This document shows, piece after piece, positions 25,101 to 26,181 of a DNA stretch of 26,181 nt (the stretch's first letter is position 1; every line of letters starts with the position of its first letter). A model generated the notes under the pieces. The model saw only the letters and a program-made list of their open reading frames with translations. It ran no database searches and was not told where the DNA came from. Both the position numbers and the translations under genes were made by a program. This DNA is from Tateyamaria sp. (GTDB lineage Bacteria; Pseudomonadota; Alphaproteobacteria; Rhodobacterales; Rhodobacteraceae), in NCBI GenBank assembly GCA_018668195.1, contig JABITU010000060.1:1-26181 (forward strand), read 5' to 3'.

Positions 25101-26181
25101 TTAACTGGCCCGGGTGAGCAACCCGCCCGGGGCGCGATCGATGCTGCCATCCAGCTCTAATTCAACGAGGGCTGGAGTGATTTTGGCAGCCGGGCGGCCA
25201 AGATCGCGGATCAGTTGATCCTCAGCCAGTGGCGAGGGGCCAAGTCGTGAAAGGATTTGACTGTGCAGGTCTGCTGTTTCGCGCAAGGATCTATTGTCTT
25301 TTTGTGGCGCTTCAGGGATGACAAGTGACAACTCGGGCTGTTGGGTGGCAGCCAACGGTGCCAGCGCTTCCAGCACATCTTGGGCACTGCGTACCAGTGT
25401 GGCACCATCCCGGATCAACATGTTGCAGCCCGAGGCGCGCGCATCCATGGGGTGCCCGGGCACTGCCAAAACTTCGCGACCCTGATCTAATGCGTCACGG
25501 GCAGTGATCAAAGATCCCGACTTTGCAGCTGCTTCGATCACGATGGTTGCCTGCGCCAAGCCCGATATAATACGGTTGCGCGCAGGAAAATGCCGCGCCA
25601 TCGGCTGGAGGCCCATCGGTTGTTCGCTTATCCGCAGTCCATTCTTGCCTAGATTTCGTGCCAATTCAGCATTCTCGGCGGGATAGATCGTATCAACGCC
25701 ACCCGCCTGCACTGCAATGGTGCCGCTATCTAGCGCTGCCAAGTGCGCAGCGGCATCGATGCCGCGGGCAAGACCCGACACAACAACATATCCGGCAGCG
25801 CCTAAATCCCCCGCGAGTCTGCGCGCCATGCGCGTTCCCAGTGAAGAAGCGTTTCGCGCACCGACCATCGCGATCATCGGGCGTTTCAGAAGGCGGCTGT
25901 CGCCCAGCACCCAAAGAAAAGGCGGCGCATCTGACAAGTCGGCCAGCGCTGCGGGATAATCAAGCGTGCCTTTTTCCACGAGGCGCGCGCCGATGTTGCG
26001 CGCCATCTTTAATTCCGTGTCAATGATGGCTTCGGAGCAAATTATGTAGTTCGAAACGCCTGCGGCGCGCGCAACTTCGGGTAGTGCTTCCAGCGCATTC
26101 TGCGCGGTGCCGTGTTCAATCAGCAAACGTTGATATGTCGCGATGCCGACCCGGCGTGATCGCAACAGACGAAGGTGATAA
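25101..26181 (-). CDS. dprA: DNA-processing protein DprA (5' end outside the window)
   Basis: DprA loads RecA on incoming single-stranded DNA during transformation. At least 359 codons are present and the frame runs open to the window edge, so the first residues are missing. The edge reads YHLRLLRSRRVGIATY, the start of the usual N-terminal helical domain. The Rossmann-like core is complete: MVGARNASSLG, VVSGLARGIDAAAHLAAL, ARHFPARNRIISGLA, AKSGSLITARDALDQGREVLAVPG. A C-terminal winged-helix domain (about the last 70 residues) ends in GGLLTRAS. No other competence gene is in view. Confidence 0.94.
   Translation of the reverse strand, partial: YHLRLLRSRRVGIATYQRLLIEHGTAQNALEALPEVARAAGVSNYIICSEAIIDTELKMARNIGARLVEKGTLDYPAALADLSDAPPFLWVLGDSRLLKRPMIAMVGARNASSLGTRMARRLAGDLGAAGYVVVSGLARGIDAAAHLAALDSGTIAVQAGGVDTIYPAENAELARNLGKNGLRISEQPMGLQPMARHFPARNRIISGLAQATIVIEAAAKSGSLITARDALDQGREVLAVPGHPMDARASGCNMLIRDGATLVRSAQDVLEALAPLAATQQPELSLVIPEAPQKDNRSLRETADLHSQILSRLGPSPLAEDQLIRDLGRPAAKITPALVELELDGSIDRAPGGLLTRAS

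Noticed and set aside
25001..25150. Upstream extension of topA by 50 codons
   Set aside because: The extension covers the dprA-topA gap, overlaps the dprA end, and precedes the standard MPVVVVESPAKAKT start.

Overview
The window looks like chromosomal DNA of a marine Rhodobacterales (Roseobacter-group) alphaproteobacterium. The protein sequences are of that type throughout: a ybgC-tolQRAB-pal-cpoB-tilS-ftsH run, an fhs/folD one-carbon pair, a tripartite tricarboxylate transporter with its TctDE-like regulators, and a LOV-domain sensor protein. The species is not determined. No rRNA, tRNA, CRISPR array or insertion sequence was seen.

Layout. (1) 123-8896, plus strand: the Tol-Pal envelope system (ybgC, tolQ, tolR, tolA, tolB, pal, cpoB), then tilS and ftsH, closed by a clear terminator at 8903-8935. 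(2) 9031-12607, plus strand: a stand-alone MOSC protein, then fhs and folD. fhs is preceded by two overlapping palindromes one helical turn apart. folD is preceded by a structured leader ending in a hairpin and a T tract. (3) 12604-13266, minus strand: an orphan pdeM nuclease overlapping folD tail to tail. (4) 13561-16572, minus strand: an overlapping operon of response regulator, histidine kinase and a solute-binding protein. It is divergent from (5) tctC-tctB-tctA on the plus strand (16681-19727). The 108-bp divergent region carries direct repeats of the kind OmpR-type regulators bind. (6) 19907-22277, minus strand: scoA, a LOV histidine-kinase-like gene and scoB, with 11 nt between each pair. 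(7) 22412-26181, minus strand: topA and the 3' part of dprA, whose 5' end lies outside the window.

How the parts work together. The Tol-Pal genes encode the trans-envelope machine used in outer-membrane constriction, and CpoB links it to peptidoglycan synthesis. TilS and FtsH are housekeeping. Fhs and FolD interconvert formate and tetrahydrofolate-bound one-carbon units. The two-component system plus binding protein probably senses a carboxylate and controls tctCBA.

The most unusual arrangement is region 6. A photoreceptor protein with an intact LOV cysteine motif lies between the two subunits of a CoA-transferase, and its kinase phosphoacceptor box has lost its histidine. This suggests either light-linked control around 3-oxoacid metabolism or a LOV protein that no longer works as a normal kinase.
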